A stretch of DNA of 64,000 nucleotides, taken from assembly GCF_000759025.1 (NCBI RefSeq), contig NZ_JPOS01000090.1, positions 186,001 through 250,000 on the forward strand. Direction: 5' to 3'. The stretch comes from Phaeodactylibacter xiamenensis. GTDB taxonomy: Bacteria; Bacteroidota; Bacteroidia; Chitinophagales; Saprospiraceae. A program made the translations under genes and the position numbers. This document shows positions 17,318-26,729 of the stretch, one piece after another. Every line of letters starts with the position of its first letter. Within the stretch, counting starts at the first letter, position 1. The notes below the pieces were generated by a model. The model was not told the DNA's origin. It did no database searches and saw only the letters and a program-made list of their open reading frames with translations.

Positions 17318-17923
17318 TTGACAGAACATATCCACCCTATTTTCGACCGCCTGCTGCAGCGCAGTGACCGGGAGCGAAGGCTTGGCCAACGGAGTAAAGT
17401 CCTATGGCTCACCGGCTTGTCCGGATCAGGCAAAAGCACCATTGCTCAGCATTTGGAACGCTACCTTTATAATAATGGTTTCTTTGCCCAGGTGCTTGAT
17501 GGCGACAACATCCGCAGCGGCATTAATAACAACCTCAGTTTCAGCCCGGAAGACCGGCAGGAAAATATCCGCCGCATTGCGGAAATAGCCCGGCTGTATC
17601 TGGACAGCGGTATTATCACCCTCAACTCATTCATCAGCCCAACTGTGGAAATCAGAGAGATGGCTCGTCAGATTATCGGGCCGGAAGACTTCCTGGAGAT
17701 TTACATCAATGCTCCTTTGGAAGTCTGTGAGTCCCGCGATGTCAAAGGGCTTTACGAAAAAGCGAGAGCAGGGCAGATCAAAGGTTTCACCGGCATTGAC
17801 GCGCCCTACGAGCCCCCCCTCCACCCGGCACTTGAAATCAAAACCGACGAACAGTCCCTGGAAGAGAGCGTGGAGGCGGTCTTCCAGTTTCTAAAACCAC
17901 ATATTGAATTACCTAAAGCATAA
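17318..17923 (+). CDS. cysC: Adenylylsulfate (APS) kinase
   Basis: The 201-residue protein carries the P-loop GLSGSGKST (residues 33-41), LDGDNIRSGINNNLSFS and the FISP segment, which are typical of CysC. It phosphorylates adenosine 5'-phosphosulfate to PAPS with ATP in the cytoplasm. The start is a TTG at 17318: it gives the usual family length and no in-frame ATG lies between it and the P-loop. It is the first gene of cysC-cysD-cysN. No PAPS or sulfite reductase genes are in the window, so the PAPS may feed reduction elsewhere or sulfonation. Confidence 0.93.
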   Translation: MTEHIHPIFDRLLQRSDRERRLGQRSKVLWLTGLSGSGKSTIAQHLERYLYNNGFFAQVLDGDNIRSGINNNLSFSPEDRQENIRRIAEIARLYLDSGIITLNSFISPTVEIREMARQIIGPEDFLEIYINAPLEVCESRDVKGLYEKARAGQIKGFTGIDAPYEPPLHPALEIKTDEQSLEESVEAVFQFLKPHIELPKA

Positions 17924-17979
17924 CCGCAGGCGCTCTGCAACCGGAGCACTGATCAATCATTGCGAATAACCTTAATATT

Positions 17980-18888
17980 ATGAGTTATCATCTCAATCAC
18001 CTCAAAGAACTGGAATCAGAATCCATCTTCATTATGCGCGAAGTCGCTGCTCAGTTTGAGCGCCCCGTGCTCATGTTTTCCGGTGGCAAGGATTCCATTT
18101 TGATGGTGCACCTGGCCCGAAAGGCCTTTTACCCGGCTAATATTCCTTTCCCTCTGTTGCATGTAGATACCGGGCACAACTTCCCGGAAACGATCGAATA
18201 CCGGGATAAACTGGTCGAAGAGACGGGTGCCCGCCTGATTGTTGGCTCCGTGCAGGAGGCCATAGACAGCGGCGCTATCGTAGAAGAAAAAGGGTACAAC
18301 GCCAGCCGCAACTACCTGCAAACCCATGTCCTGCTCGAAGAGCTGGAGAAAGGCAAATTCGATGCAGCCCTCGGTGGTGCCCGCAGGGACGAAGAGAAAG
18401 CCCGTGCCAAAGAGCGCTTCTTCTCCCACCGCGACGAGTTTGGGCAATGGGACCCCAAGAATCAGCGCCCGGAGCTCTGGAACCTCTTCAACGGTAAGAA
18501 AAACTACGGGGAGCACTTCCGCATCTTCCCCATCAGCAACTGGACGGAGCTGGATGTGTGGATGTACCTGGCTATGGAAGGCGTAGAGCTGCCAAGCCTA
18601 TACTTTGCCCATGAGCGCCCCGTTTTTGCCAGGGAAGGTACCCTGCTCGCAGATTGCGAATACATCCACAAGCGCCCGGAAGAAGAAGCAGCAGTGGAAA
18701 CCCGCATGGTACGCTGCCGGACAATTGGCGATATGACCTGCACCGGCGTTTGGGAGTCTGAGGCCAAAACCATTGAGGATATCATCAAGGAAGTCTCCAT
18801 TGCCCGTAAAACAGAACGTGGCGGCCGGACTGACGATAAGCGCTCAGAAACAGCTATGGAAGACCGGAAGAAGCAAGGTTACTTCTAG
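17980..18888 (+). CDS. cysD: Sulfate adenylyltransferase subunit 2
   Basis: The 302-residue protein has the PP-loop motif FSGGKDSILM (about residues 29-38) and family blocks LHVDTGHNFPET, GGARRDEEKARAKER and FPISNWTELDVW. With CysN it makes APS from sulfate and ATP, driven by GTP hydrolysis. It is 56 bases after cysC and 36 bases before cysN, so the three genes are one operon. Length and motifs are normal for the family. Confidence 0.96.
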   Translation: MSYHLNHLKELESESIFIMREVAAQFERPVLMFSGGKDSILMVHLARKAFYPANIPFPLLHVDTGHNFPETIEYRDKLVEETGARLIVGSVQEAIDSGAIVEEKGYNASRNYLQTHVLLEELEKGKFDAALGGARRDEEKARAKERFFSHRDEFGQWDPKNQRPELWNLFNGKKNYGEHFRIFPISNWTELDVWMYLAMEGVELPSLYFAHERPVFAREGTLLADCEYIHKRPEEEAAVETRMVRCRTIGDMTCTGVWESEAKTIEDIIKEVSIARKTERGGRTDDKRSETAMEDRKKQGYF

Positions 18889-18924
18889 ACTCTCTAATCG
18901 ATCAATCAAAGAAAAACAAAAGAA

Positions 18925-20184
18925 ATGGATAATTACGATAATATGGAACTGCTCCGGTTCACCACAGCGGGCAGTGTAGACGACGGCAAGTCTACCCTCA
19001 TCGGGCGGCTGCTGTACGATAGCAAATCTATTTTTGAAGATCAGTACGATGCGGTACGGGAAAGCAGTGAAAGGCGGGGGGAAGAAGGCGTTAACCTGGC
19101 CCTCCTCACCGATGGCCTAAAGGCTGAACGCGAACAGGGCATTACCATAGACGTGGCCTATCGCTATTTCTCAACACCCAAGCGCAAATTCATCATCGCC
19201 GATACGCCGGGCCATATTCAGTATACCCGGAATATGGTGACTGGTGCCTCTACTGCCAACGTTGCACTCATCCTCATTGATGCCCGCCGGGGCGTACTGG
19301 AACAAACCCGCCGGCACGCCTTTATCGCATCCCTGCTGCAAATCCCGCACCTTGTCGTGTGTATCAATAAGATGGATCTCGTCGACTATTCGGAGGAGAC
19401 TTACGAAAAGATCAAGCAGGACTTCGAGGAGTTTTCCTACAAGCTGAATGTCAACGACGTCCACTTCATCCCCATCTCTGCACTAAAGGGGGATAACGTA
19501 GTGACCAAGTCCGAAAACACCCCCTGGTACGACGGATCCACCCTGCTCTATTACCTGGAGAATGTACACATCGGCAGCGACCACAACTTCATCGACTGCC
19601 GCTTCCCGGTACAGTATGTGGTACGGCCCAACTCTGATGACTACCATGATTACCGGGGCTATGCCGGACGCATCGCCGGTGGCATCTTCAAAAAAGGAGA
19701 TGATGTGATGCTGCTGCCTTCCGGATTCACCAGTAAAATCAAAAAGATTGACACCTTTGACGGGGAAGTCGATGAAGCATACCCGCCCATGTCGGTGACC
19801 CTCCTGCTGGAGGACGACCTGGATTTAAGCCGGGGCGACATGATTGTGCGGGAAAACAATCAGCCTGAAGTGGAGCAGGACCTGGAAATCATGGTGTGCT
19901 GGTTCGCTGACCGCCCGCTGCAACCCCGGGGAAAGTACGCTGTTCTTCATACCACCAAAGAGGTGCGCTGTATTGTCAAGGAGATTCGGTACAAACTGGA
20001 CATCAATACTCTCCACCGCAACGAAGAAGACAAGACGATCGGTATGAACGACATCGCACGTGTGGTGATACGGACCACCAAGCCGCTCTATTACGATGCC
20101 TACCGCAAGAACCGCATTACCGGCAGCGTAATCTTCGTGGATGAAGGGACAAATGAAACAGTGGGTGCGGGCATGATTATTTAA
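18925..20184 (+). CDS. cysN: Sulfate adenylyltransferase subunit 1 (GTPase)
   Basis: The 419-residue translation-factor-like GTPase has G1 AGSVDDGKSTL (residues about 12-22), G3 DTPGHIQYTRNM and G4 NKMDLVDY. The length matches a stand-alone CysN without a fused CysC domain, which fits the separate cysC gene upstream. It activates the CysD partner. The gene ends 31 bases before a strong terminator that closes the operon. Confidence 0.96.
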   Translation: MDNYDNMELLRFTTAGSVDDGKSTLIGRLLYDSKSIFEDQYDAVRESSERRGEEGVNLALLTDGLKAEREQGITIDVAYRYFSTPKRKFIIADTPGHIQYTRNMVTGASTANVALILIDARRGVLEQTRRHAFIASLLQIPHLVVCINKMDLVDYSEETYEKIKQDFEEFSYKLNVNDVHFIPISALKGDNVVTKSENTPWYDGSTLLYYLENVHIGSDHNFIDCRFPVQYVVRPNSDDYHDYRGYAGRIAGGIFKKGDDVMLLPSGFTSKIKKIDTFDGEVDEAYPPMSVTLLLEDDLDLSRGDMIVRENNQPEVEQDLEIMVCWFADRPLQPRGKYAVLHTTKEVRCIVKEIRYKLDINTLHRNEEDKTIGMNDIARVVIRTTKPLYYDAYRKNRITGSVIFVDEGTNETVGAGMII

Positions 20185-20215
20185 ACCCGAAGGTACAATT
20201 CCCATTTCAACCTTT

Positions 20216-20256
20216 GCAGCCTGTCTGAACCTTAGTTTCAGGCAGGCTGCTTTTTT
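20216..20256 (+). terminator. Rho-independent terminator after cysN
   Basis: A 14-bp stem (GCAGCCTGTCTGAA with TTCAGGCAGGCTGC, one G-U pair) with a 7-base loop is followed by six T. Confidence 0.93.
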
Positions 20257-20356
20257 ATCCCCCGGAAGCACCCCCTGCTAAAATCAGGGTTTAAAAAACC
20301 AAAGCAGGCAATCTCGCGTTTTGACAACATATTTGTTTTCGCAAAACCCGATAGCT

Positions 20357-21454
20357 ATGAAATACCTTGCCCTTTACACCTTCCTGTTGTATTTATTCAG
20401 TCCGGGTTTCCCTTTGCTTGCTCAGATGCCCCAGATTACAGATTTCAGGCTGGACGGCGATGCCCGCCAATCAGGCAACAATTGCATTATCCTAACCCCT
20501 GATTATCAGTGGTCTTCCGGATCAATTTGGTACAAGAAAGCCATCAGTCTCAAGTCTTCCTTTGACATGCAGTTACGCGTTATGCTCGGGTGTAAAGACC
20601 GTGACGGGGCTGATGGCATGGTCTTCGTTTTCCACCCTTATGCCGAACGGACCGGGTACCGGGGGGAAGGCATGGGCTTTGCGGGGCTGAATCCGGCTAT
20701 TGGCATCGAAATTGACACCTGGCAAAATGAGCACCTGGGCGACCCCAGGGAAGACCATGTGGCTATTCTCAGGGACGGCAGTGTGAATCATGGCTTCAAC
20801 CTGGCTGGCCCCAACCGTATACCCAACATTGAAGATTGCCGGGAGCATGACCTAAACATCAATTGGAATGCGGACTCCCGCACCTTAAGTGTACGCATAG
20901 ACGGTAAAGAGGTGATTTCGCTGCAGCGTGACCTGGTCAGGACGATCTTCAGGGGCAAAGACAAGGTGTACTGGGGCGTTACCTCCGCCACCGGCAATTA
21001 CAACAACCGTCAGGCTGTTTGCTTTGAAAAGCTGGAATTTGAGCTGGTGGAAGAACTGCCCACGCTGGAACTACAGGGGCAAAAGCTAAAGGAACTGATG
21101 CGCGGGCGATTTATCACCCTGGACCACATTCAGTTTGAGTCCGGTGGAGCCCAGCTGACGCCGGCATCCCGTCAGGAACTGGATGAACTGGCGCGGATTA
21201 TGAGGGCACATCCGGACATGCAGCTGGACATCATCGGGCATACCGATAACGTGGGCTCAGCTGCGACCAATTTATCATTATCAGAAAAACGATCGAGAGC
21301 GGTGGCGGAATACCTGAAGCAAAAAGGCATCTCCCCAAAACGGCTCAACTCCCGGGGCATGGGAGAGAAATACCCCAGCCACTCTAATGATACGCAGTCC
21401 GGACGCTTGCGCAACCGCCGAGTAGAACTGCGGCTGCTTGAGCCTATTGCGTAG
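20357..21454 (+). CDS. L-type lectin domain fused to OmpA peptidoglycan-binding domain
   Basis: From ATG 20357 the product is 365 residues with a signal peptide (MKYLALYTFLLYLFSPGFPLLAQ); a TTG start at 20321 is less likely. Residues about 25-235 form a ConA-like L-type lectin domain (DGADGMVFVFHP, GFAGLNPAIGIEIDTW, WGVTSATG). Residues about 250-365 are an OmpA C-terminal domain with DIIGHTDNVGSAATNLSLSEKRS and the R-x-x-N-R-R end, which binds peptidoglycan. The protein may tether glycans to the cell wall. It is convergent with the FecR/ECF pair, 14 bases apart, so it is not in their operon. Confidence 0.9.
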   Translation: MKYLALYTFLLYLFSPGFPLLAQMPQITDFRLDGDARQSGNNCIILTPDYQWSSGSIWYKKAISLKSSFDMQLRVMLGCKDRDGADGMVFVFHPYAERTGYRGEGMGFAGLNPAIGIEIDTWQNEHLGDPREDHVAILRDGSVNHGFNLAGPNRIPNIEDCREHDLNINWNADSRTLSVRIDGKEVISLQRDLVRTIFRGKDKVYWGVTSATGNYNNRQAVCFEKLEFELVEELPTLELQGQKLKELMRGRFITLDHIQFESGGAQLTPASRQELDELARIMRAHPDMQLDIIGHTDNVGSAATNLSLSEKRSRAVAEYLKQKGISPKRLNSRGMGEKYPSHSNDTQSGRLRNRRVELRLLEPIA

Positions 21455-21468
21455 TATCAGAGCAATCC

Positions 21469-22470
21469 TTAGCGGCAACGCCCTCCTTTCAGGTGGTAAC
21501 TGGAAGCTCCGGTTTGCTCAACGTCGAGCCCGTAAATGGTTTCCAAAACCTGTAGAAAATCTGGCAAAGGATCTCCTGCAATTTCGGTAGATAATGCACA
21601 CGATTGCAGGTCTTGGCTGCCCAGTTTGAATTCGACTTTATAATACCGGCCAATTTCCTGCAGGGCATTGCCCAGCTCTGCATTGCGAAAGACTAGTTTC
21701 TGGCTATGCCATCCCTGCGCGTTGAGCTCTGACACAGGCTTCTTGACCAGCTTTAGCTCATCGGAGCTAAAAACACCTCGTTCCTTAGGCTTTAGTTCCA
21801 CCTGCTGCCCGGCTTGTGCATTTTCCATGCGCACCAGGCCTTCGGTTACTTCCACCTCAACGGTAGGTTCTTCCGGATAAGCCCGTAGGTTGAATGCCGT
21901 ACCCAGAACTGTTGTACGCACTCCGTTAGACTGAATCACAAAGGGGCGATCAGGGTCAGGCGCCACTTTAAAATAAGCTTCACCGGTGAGGGAAACTTGT
22001 CTTGTGCCTTCAGCAATATCAAAGCTCAGGTAAGAGTCCTCATTGAGGTAAACGACGGAGGCATCAGGCAAAGCGACCTCCAGTTGTTCTGCCGGACCGG
22101 TAGTGAACGCCAGGGCGAACGCGCCCTGCCCACGGTTGACCAGCCAGAACGTACCCAAGGCTATTACCAATGCGATCGCTGCAGCAATACTCATCCAACT
22201 TCGGGACGTTGAAGTCAGCCGGACGGTTTGGGTATCCCTGGCCTGATCAGCATCCATGCGGGATTTCAGTCGGGAGAACCCTTTGTCCACATCCGGCTCA
22301 TAACCGGATTGATAGGACAGGCTCTCCGACCACAGCTCTTCCAGCTCCCGATGCAGCCCGGGGTCCTGCTGATTGCGAAGGGCATCTTCATCTTCCGGTC
22401 GCAGCTGACCAGTTTGCTGCCGGTGAAACAATGATATATATTGTGATAATTTCATTCTCATTTGATTCAT
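21469..22470 (-). CDS. FecR-family anti-sigma factor
   Basis: The 333-residue protein has an N-terminal cytoplasmic part, one transmembrane helix (about residues 90-110), a FecR domain (VALPDASVVYLNEDSYLSFD to GTAFNLRAYPEEPTVEVEVTEG) and a C-terminal DUF4974-like STN domain (about 240-330). In Bacteroidota such proteins hold an ECF sigma factor and release it when a SusC-like receptor signals. The partner sigma gene is upstream on the same strand (110-base gap). No SusC gene follows; the next gene is convergent. Confidence 0.92.
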   Translation of the reverse strand: MNQMRMKLSQYISLFHRQQTGQLRPEDEDALRNQQDPGLHRELEELWSESLSYQSGYEPDVDKGFSRLKSRMDADQARDTQTVRLTSTSRSWMSIAAAIALVIALGTFWLVNRGQGAFALAFTTGPAEQLEVALPDASVVYLNEDSYLSFDIAEGTRQVSLTGEAYFKVAPDPDRPFVIQSNGVRTTVLGTAFNLRAYPEEPTVEVEVTEGLVRMENAQAGQQVELKPKERGVFSSDELKLVKKPVSELNAQGWHSQKLVFRNAELGNALQEIGRYYKVEFKLGSQDLQSCALSTEIAGDPLPDFLQVLETIYGLDVEQTGASSYHLKGGRCR

Positions 22471-22580
22471 TCGTCAATAGGACACAGGCATAACCGCCCT
22501 CCCCTATCTGATATTTTCCTTTTTTCGAATAATGCTCAAAATGTCATCTGCCCGCCCAAACGGGATATTTCCTGCCTATT

Positions 22581-23138
22581 TCAGGCTTCCTTCCCCGGAT
22601 TGAATTTTAACATTTCCCGGAGTATCTTCAGCGCTTTCGCCATCTGATTTTCTACCGTCTTTGGAGAAATCTCCAGTTGCTCCGCTATTTCCCGGTAGCT
22701 CATATCTTCAAACCGGCTGAGAATGAATATGATACGGCACCGTTCTGGCAATGCATCAATAGCCTCATCTATTCTTGATTGCAAATGATCCGCAGCCATA
22801 AGTTCAGGAGCCGAGGCTTCTGTACTCTTCTGTACGGGCGCCTGCTCCTCCTCCGTAAATTTAATACGCTGGTCCCGGACGTAATTCAGGGCTTTATTTA
22901 CAGCTGCCCGCCGAAGATAGCCTTTCAGGGAGGAGGCGACCTGGATACGGCCCCGCTTTCGCCAAAGCTCATAAAACACATCCTGCGCCAAGTCCTCCAC
23001 GAGATTGCTATCCGGGATAATCTTATACACGGCTTTACAAATATAAGCGTAGTACCGCCTGAATATCAGCTCGATGCCTCTTTCGTCCCCCTGGTTCAGC
23101 AAATCCAGTAACGCCTGATCTGTCGGTTGCTGTTGCAA
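22581..23138 (-). CDS. ECF sigma-70 factor
   Basis: The 185-residue protein has sigma region 2 (FRRYYAYICKAVYKIIPDSNLVEDLAQDVFYELW, about residues 26-60 overall) and region 4 (DALPERCRIIFILSRFEDMSYREIAEQL, then an HTH with SPKTVENQMAKALK). This is the Bacteroidota RpoE-like group paired with FecR proteins. It is presumably held by the anti-sigma factor encoded next to it. Target promoters are unknown. Confidence 0.93.
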   Translation of the reverse strand: MQQQPTDQALLDLLNQGDERGIELIFRRYYAYICKAVYKIIPDSNLVEDLAQDVFYELWRKRGRIQVASSLKGYLRRAAVNKALNYVRDQRIKFTEEEQAPVQKSTEASAPELMAADHLQSRIDEAIDALPERCRIIFILSRFEDMSYREIAEQLEISPKTVENQMAKALKILREMLKFNPGKEA

Positions 23139-23456
23139 TTTAAATCATGCTTTTAAGATAGTAAGCCAGTACCTGGCCAGGACAGCTGCAAAAGCTGCTT
23201 ACTTATTCCCAACCACAAGATAATACATCCTCAGAACATAGACGGTACTGGTTTGAACGCTGCCAAATATTCAGCTTGATCTTTTGAATAAGTAAAAATA
23301 ATCGAATACCTTAGTCGGCATTATTCAACTAAGTGCTTCTAAAAACTTCTTGTAGATACCGATAACGACTTTAAACCAAACTTTACACCTGCAAGCAAGA
23401 TGCCTGAGCTGGTCCTTAATAAATGGCTCTCCGGCAAAGGCAAATCACTCACAACC
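23139..23456. other. Gene-free region between ECF sigma and symporter genes
   Basis: This 318-base divergent region holds the probable symporter promoter (23283-23314). A compound inverted repeat lies at about 23161-23203 (outer GTAAGC/GCTTAC, inner CAGCT/AGCTG). I see no reading frame of note or RNA gene. Confidence 0.5.
23283..23314 (+). promoter_or_regulatory. Promoter, TTTG-N20-TACCTTAG
   Basis: TTTG (23283-23286), 20 bases and TACCTTAG (23307-23314) fit the Bacteroidota layout with one mismatch in the -7 box. The leader to the ATG at 23457 would be about 135 bases. Confidence 0.5.
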
Positions 23457-25007
23457 ATGAAGAAATTTCTCTTTTTTATCCTCAGCCTTTTTGCCCCTTT
23501 TGCAATCTGGGCGCAAGATGGTGGCTCAACTATTGATGACAAAATCAACGCTGTGATGGAGCCGCTCACCCAAGTGGTGGAAAGCGTCGTGTTCGTCCCC
23601 ATTACGGTAGCGGGCTTTACCATACCTTTTGTGCTCGTCTGGCTCATCGCCGGCGCACTCATTTTCACGATTTATACTGGCTTTGTGAATATCAGGGCTT
23701 TTGGTCACGCCATCAACGTGGTACGCGGCAAGTATGACGACCCGAATGACGCAGGCGAAGTTTCTCATTTTCAAGCACTTACAGCCGCACTTTCGGGCAC
23801 TGTTGGAATCGGCAATATTGCCGGGGTAGCCATCGCAGTATCGGTTGGCGGGCCTGGTGCCACCTTCTGGATGATCGTTGCCGGCATATTCGGGATGACG
23901 TCGAAGTTCGTGGAATGCTCCCTGGGCGTTATGTACCGGAACTACAACGTCGATGGCTCCGTTTCCGGTGGCCCTATGTACTACCTCGATAAAGGCTTTA
24001 AGGAAAAAGGGGCCACTATGGGCGTCATCGGTAAAGTGCTGGCCGTGCTTTTTGCGATTGCCTGTATTGGTGGTTCATTCGGTGGAGGAAATATGGTGCA
24101 GGTCAATCAGGCTGCACAGCAATTCATCGACGTAACCGGCGGAAAGGAGAGCTTTATTGCGGACAGCTCCTGGATGTTCGGCGCGGTTATGGCCGTCATT
24201 GTAGCCATCATTATCATCGGGGGTATCAAATCTATTGCCCGGGTGACCGACAAGATTGTCCCATTCATGGTGGGCATTTATGTGTTGGGCGCAATTGTCG
24301 TGTTGGCCTACCATTACGCAGATATTCCTGCTGCCTTTGGAGAAATCATTGGTGGCGCCTTCAACTCAGATGCCCTCTACGGCGGCTTCATCGGTGTGCT
24401 GATACAGGGCTTCCGGCGTGCCGCATTTTCAAATGAAGCAGGTGTGGGCTCTGCTTCTATTGCCCACTCGGCAGTACGCACAGACGAGCCGATCTCGGAA
24501 GGTGTTGTAGCGCTTCTTGAGCCTTTTATTGACACCGTTGTCATTTGCACGATGACCGCTTTAGTTATTGTTATCACCAACTACGGCGGCATTGGCGCTG
24601 AGCAGGCTTTCCTGAGCGACCAAAATGGCGACCTGGATGGCATCACGCTGACTTCTTCCGCTTTCGAAACGGTGATGGCCTGGTTCCCGCCTATTCTTTC
24701 CGTGGCGGTTATTCTTTTCGCTCTGTCCACGATGATCAGCTGGTCTTACTACGGCCTGAAGGCGTGGACTTACCTCTTCGGGGAGAACAAAACCAATGAG
24801 TTGATCTACAAGGCAATATTCTGTGCCTTCGTAGTAATTGGTTCAGCGATCTCTGCCAAAAGCGTATTCGACTTTGGCGATGCGATGATCTTTGCGATGT
24901 GCTTCCCTAATGTGATGGGGCTTTATGTACTCATGCCCAATGTGATGCGGGCCTACAAGGATTATATGAGACGGATTAAGTCCGGCGAAATAGCAACTAC
25001 AAAGTAA
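23457..25007 (+). CDS. Alanine/glycine:cation symporter (AGCS family)
   Basis: From ATG 23457 the protein has 516 residues. It begins with a signal-like helix ([20 protein letters not shown]) and then about ten transmembrane segments. AGCS marks include [51 protein letters not shown] and [20 protein letters not shown]. The family takes up alanine or glycine with Na+ or H+. The in-frame ATG at 23400 would add 19 residues before the signal helix and is unlikely. The gene ends in a strong terminator, so it is monocistronic. Confidence 0.94.
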   Translation: MKKFLFFILSLFAPFAIWAQDGGSTIDDKINAVMEPLTQVVESVVFVPITVAGFTIPFVLVWLIAGALIFTIYTGFVNIRAFGHAINVVRGKYDDPNDAGEVSHFQALTAALSGTVGIGNIAGVAIAVSVGGPGATFWMIVAGIFGMTSKFVECSLGVMYRNYNVDGSVSGGPMYYLDKGFKEKGATMGVIGKVLAVLFAIACIGGSFGGGNMVQVNQAAQQFIDVTGGKESFIADSSWMFGAVMAVIVAIIIIGGIKSIARVTDKIVPFMVGIYVLGAIVVLAYHYADIPAAFGEIIGGAFNSDALYGGFIGVLIQGFRRAAFSNEAGVGSASIAHSAVRTDEPISEGVVALLEPFIDTVVICTMTALVIVITNYGGIGAEQAFLSDQNGDLDGITLTSSAFETVMAWFPPILSVAVILFALSTMISWSYYGLKAWTYLFGENKTNELIYKAIFCAFVVIGSAISAKSVFDFGDAMIFAMCFPNVMGLYVLMPNVMRAYKDYMRRIKSGEIATTK

Positions 25008-25016
25008 AATAGCAAG

Positions 25017-25051
25017 GAGCGCATCAGCTACTAAAACTGATGCGCTCTTTT
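25017..25051 (+). terminator. Rho-independent terminator after the symporter gene
   Basis: A perfect 11-bp stem (GAGCGCATCAG with CTGATGCGCTC) with a 9-base loop is followed by four T. Confidence 0.85.
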
Positions 25052-25054
25052 GCT

Positions 25055-26023
25055 TTACAGCGGCTGCAAATCAGGTGCGACCCACCGTGACCTGGCCCTG
25101 ACCGACTGTAGCAAACTTTCGCTAAAAAAGGTTTTTGGATAGGCGGATGCCGATTGGGGGGACTGTAGGAACTCACTCAAAGCCTCATCATAATTCAGAT
25201 GTGGATGCGCCTCCAGGAAGTGCTTCAAAACAGTGATCCAGAATACAGTGAGCGTTTCGTGATAGCCCGCTTCGGGAGTGTTTTGATGCCCGAGGTATAA
25301 ATTGTAGGCAATAATGCCAGTTCGCATCCGGCAAAGCGCCTCCTCTTCTCCTTGATGGAACAAGTACCAAAGCGCCACCTTCAAATGTGCCTCATGCGTC
25401 CATCCTTCTTCCGGTATGGTATGCCTTTCAAAACCACGCACTAACTTTTCAACAGGAGGCAGCTCTGGTTCCGGGATAAACTCCTCAGGTACCAGCGAAA
25501 AACTGAATGAGTCCGTATTCTTACCTTCGAACCGGTAATGCCGGCGGGCATAGCCTTCTCTGCGAAAGCCAAATTTATCCAACAGCCTCATAGATGCCCA
25601 GTTGTCAACCGCAGTCAAGGCTTCGATTCGCTCCAGCCCGAGTTCTTCAAAGCCAAACTTCAGGGTGACCGGCAGCAACTCCTGCATAAATCCCTGCCCA
25701 CGGTCTTCCGTATCGTACAGACTGTAGCCAATTTCTGCCCGTAGGTGCCGACGAAAGATAATGTGATAGGAAAAGTCTCCGATCAGCTTCCCGGTATCTT
25801 TACGGTACAACAACCAGTTGTGCATGCTCAGACGCGGATTGTCCAGGCCATAGGTCAGGAAGCGCTCTTTAATGCCAGCATACATTTCTGGTGTGAGGCA
25901 ATTGAGGGCTGCCCCCAGCGTCTCGTCATCATGTTTGGAAGTCAATGCTTTAAAGGAAACCGGATTAAGCGTACGAAGGAGGAGCCGCCCGGTTTCTAGT
26001 GCAGGCAAATTCAAATCAGGCAT
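25055..26023 (-). CDS. GNAT acetyltransferase fused to an uncharacterised C-terminal domain
   Basis: From ATG 26023 the product is 322 residues; upstream in-frame codons to 26146 do not look like the family start. Residues about 1-180 are a RimJ/RimL-type GNAT domain (LETGRLLLRTL, then EIGYSLYDTEDRGQGFMQE, and GLERIEALTAVDNWASMRLLDKFGF). Residues about 195-322 are a helical domain starting FERHTIPEEGWTHEAHLKVA and containing EAGYHETLTVFWI. I recognise this second domain as a widespread stand-alone bacterial protein of unknown function, here fused to an acetyltransferase. The gene is 34 bases downstream of the PAP2 gene. Confidence 0.85.
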   Translation of the reverse strand: MPDLNLPALETGRLLLRTLNPVSFKALTSKHDDETLGAALNCLTPEMYAGIKERFLTYGLDNPRLSMHNWLLYRKDTGKLIGDFSYHIIFRRHLRAEIGYSLYDTEDRGQGFMQELLPVTLKFGFEELGLERIEALTAVDNWASMRLLDKFGFRREGYARRHYRFEGKNTDSFSFSLVPEEFIPEPELPPVEKLVRGFERHTIPEEGWTHEAHLKVALWYLFHQGEEEALCRMRTGIIAYNLYLGHQNTPEAGYHETLTVFWITVLKHFLEAHPHLNYDEALSEFLQSPQSASAYPKTFFSESLLQSVRARSRWVAPDLQPL

Positions 26024-26057
26024 GCCATTATTGTTTTTGAAAAAACCCTCACCTGTG

Positions 26058-26729
26058 TTATGAAGTTCCCCCCCAGGGCATTTTAAGGCTTTTATCAAGC
26101 CATGACACCTTTGGGAGATACTGAATGTAGTACCAAAACATAGCAATTAAAACCCCCAAAAATGCCCCCAGGTAGACGTCTTTAAAGAAATGCTGAGTGA
26201 GGTAAATCCGGGACAAGCCTACGATGAGTGCCAGCAGGAAAAACAAGGCACCGGTAGACTTTTTATTTGGTGCACAGAAGGCCATAAAGGCAAAAAGAGC
26301 GAAGCCTGCCATCGTATGGCCGCTTGGAAAACTGGTAGCGCCCGAGTGCACTTTGATTCCTTCCACCAGGTTGAGCTGCCCGGCAATGCCCAGCTTCTCA
26401 AAATAGGCGAAGGGGCGGTCATGCGCAAAAAAAGACTTGGAAAGGTAAGAAATAACCGACACACTAAAACCCAGGAAAGGGAGGGCAATAGCATGCCTGA
26501 ACCGGATGAACAGAAGCACCAGCCCGGCCAGCATAAACCCAACGGGTTCGCCAAGCTTGGTACCATTCACAAACAGCAAATCCAGCCCCACGCTGCGGTG
26601 CCGGCTAAAAAACCAGACGAACGCTCCGGTTTCCATCAGTGCCAGCAGTACAGCTCCAAATAAAAGAAATTGAACCATGCCGGAAAAAAACCAGCGGTTC
26701 GTTTGCCATAAATCAGACAGCGGGGTCAT
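26058..26729 (-). CDS. PAP2-family membrane phosphatase
   Basis: From ATG 26729 the protein has 223 residues with about six transmembrane segments. The three phosphatase motifs are present: KSFFAHDRP (KxxxxxxRP), PSGHT (about residue 135) and SRIYLTQHFFKDVYLG (SRxxxxxHxxxD). The family removes phosphate from lipid phosphates such as undecaprenyl pyrophosphate or phosphatidic acid, at the outer face of the inner membrane. The start overlaps the end of the upstream permease gene by 17 bases; an alternative start at 26783 would overlap more. The link to an LptF/G-type permease gene points to envelope lipid handling. Confidence 0.9.
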   Translation of the reverse strand: MTPLSDLWQTNRWFFSGMVQFLLFGAVLLALMETGAFVWFFSRHRSVGLDLLFVNGTKLGEPVGFMLAGLVLLFIRFRHAIALPFLGFSVSVISYLSKSFFAHDRPFAYFEKLGIAGQLNLVEGIKVHSGATSFPSGHTMAGFALFAFMAFCAPNKKSTGALFFLLALIVGLSRIYLTQHFFKDVYLGAFLGVLIAMFWYYIQYLPKVSWLDKSLKMPWGGTS

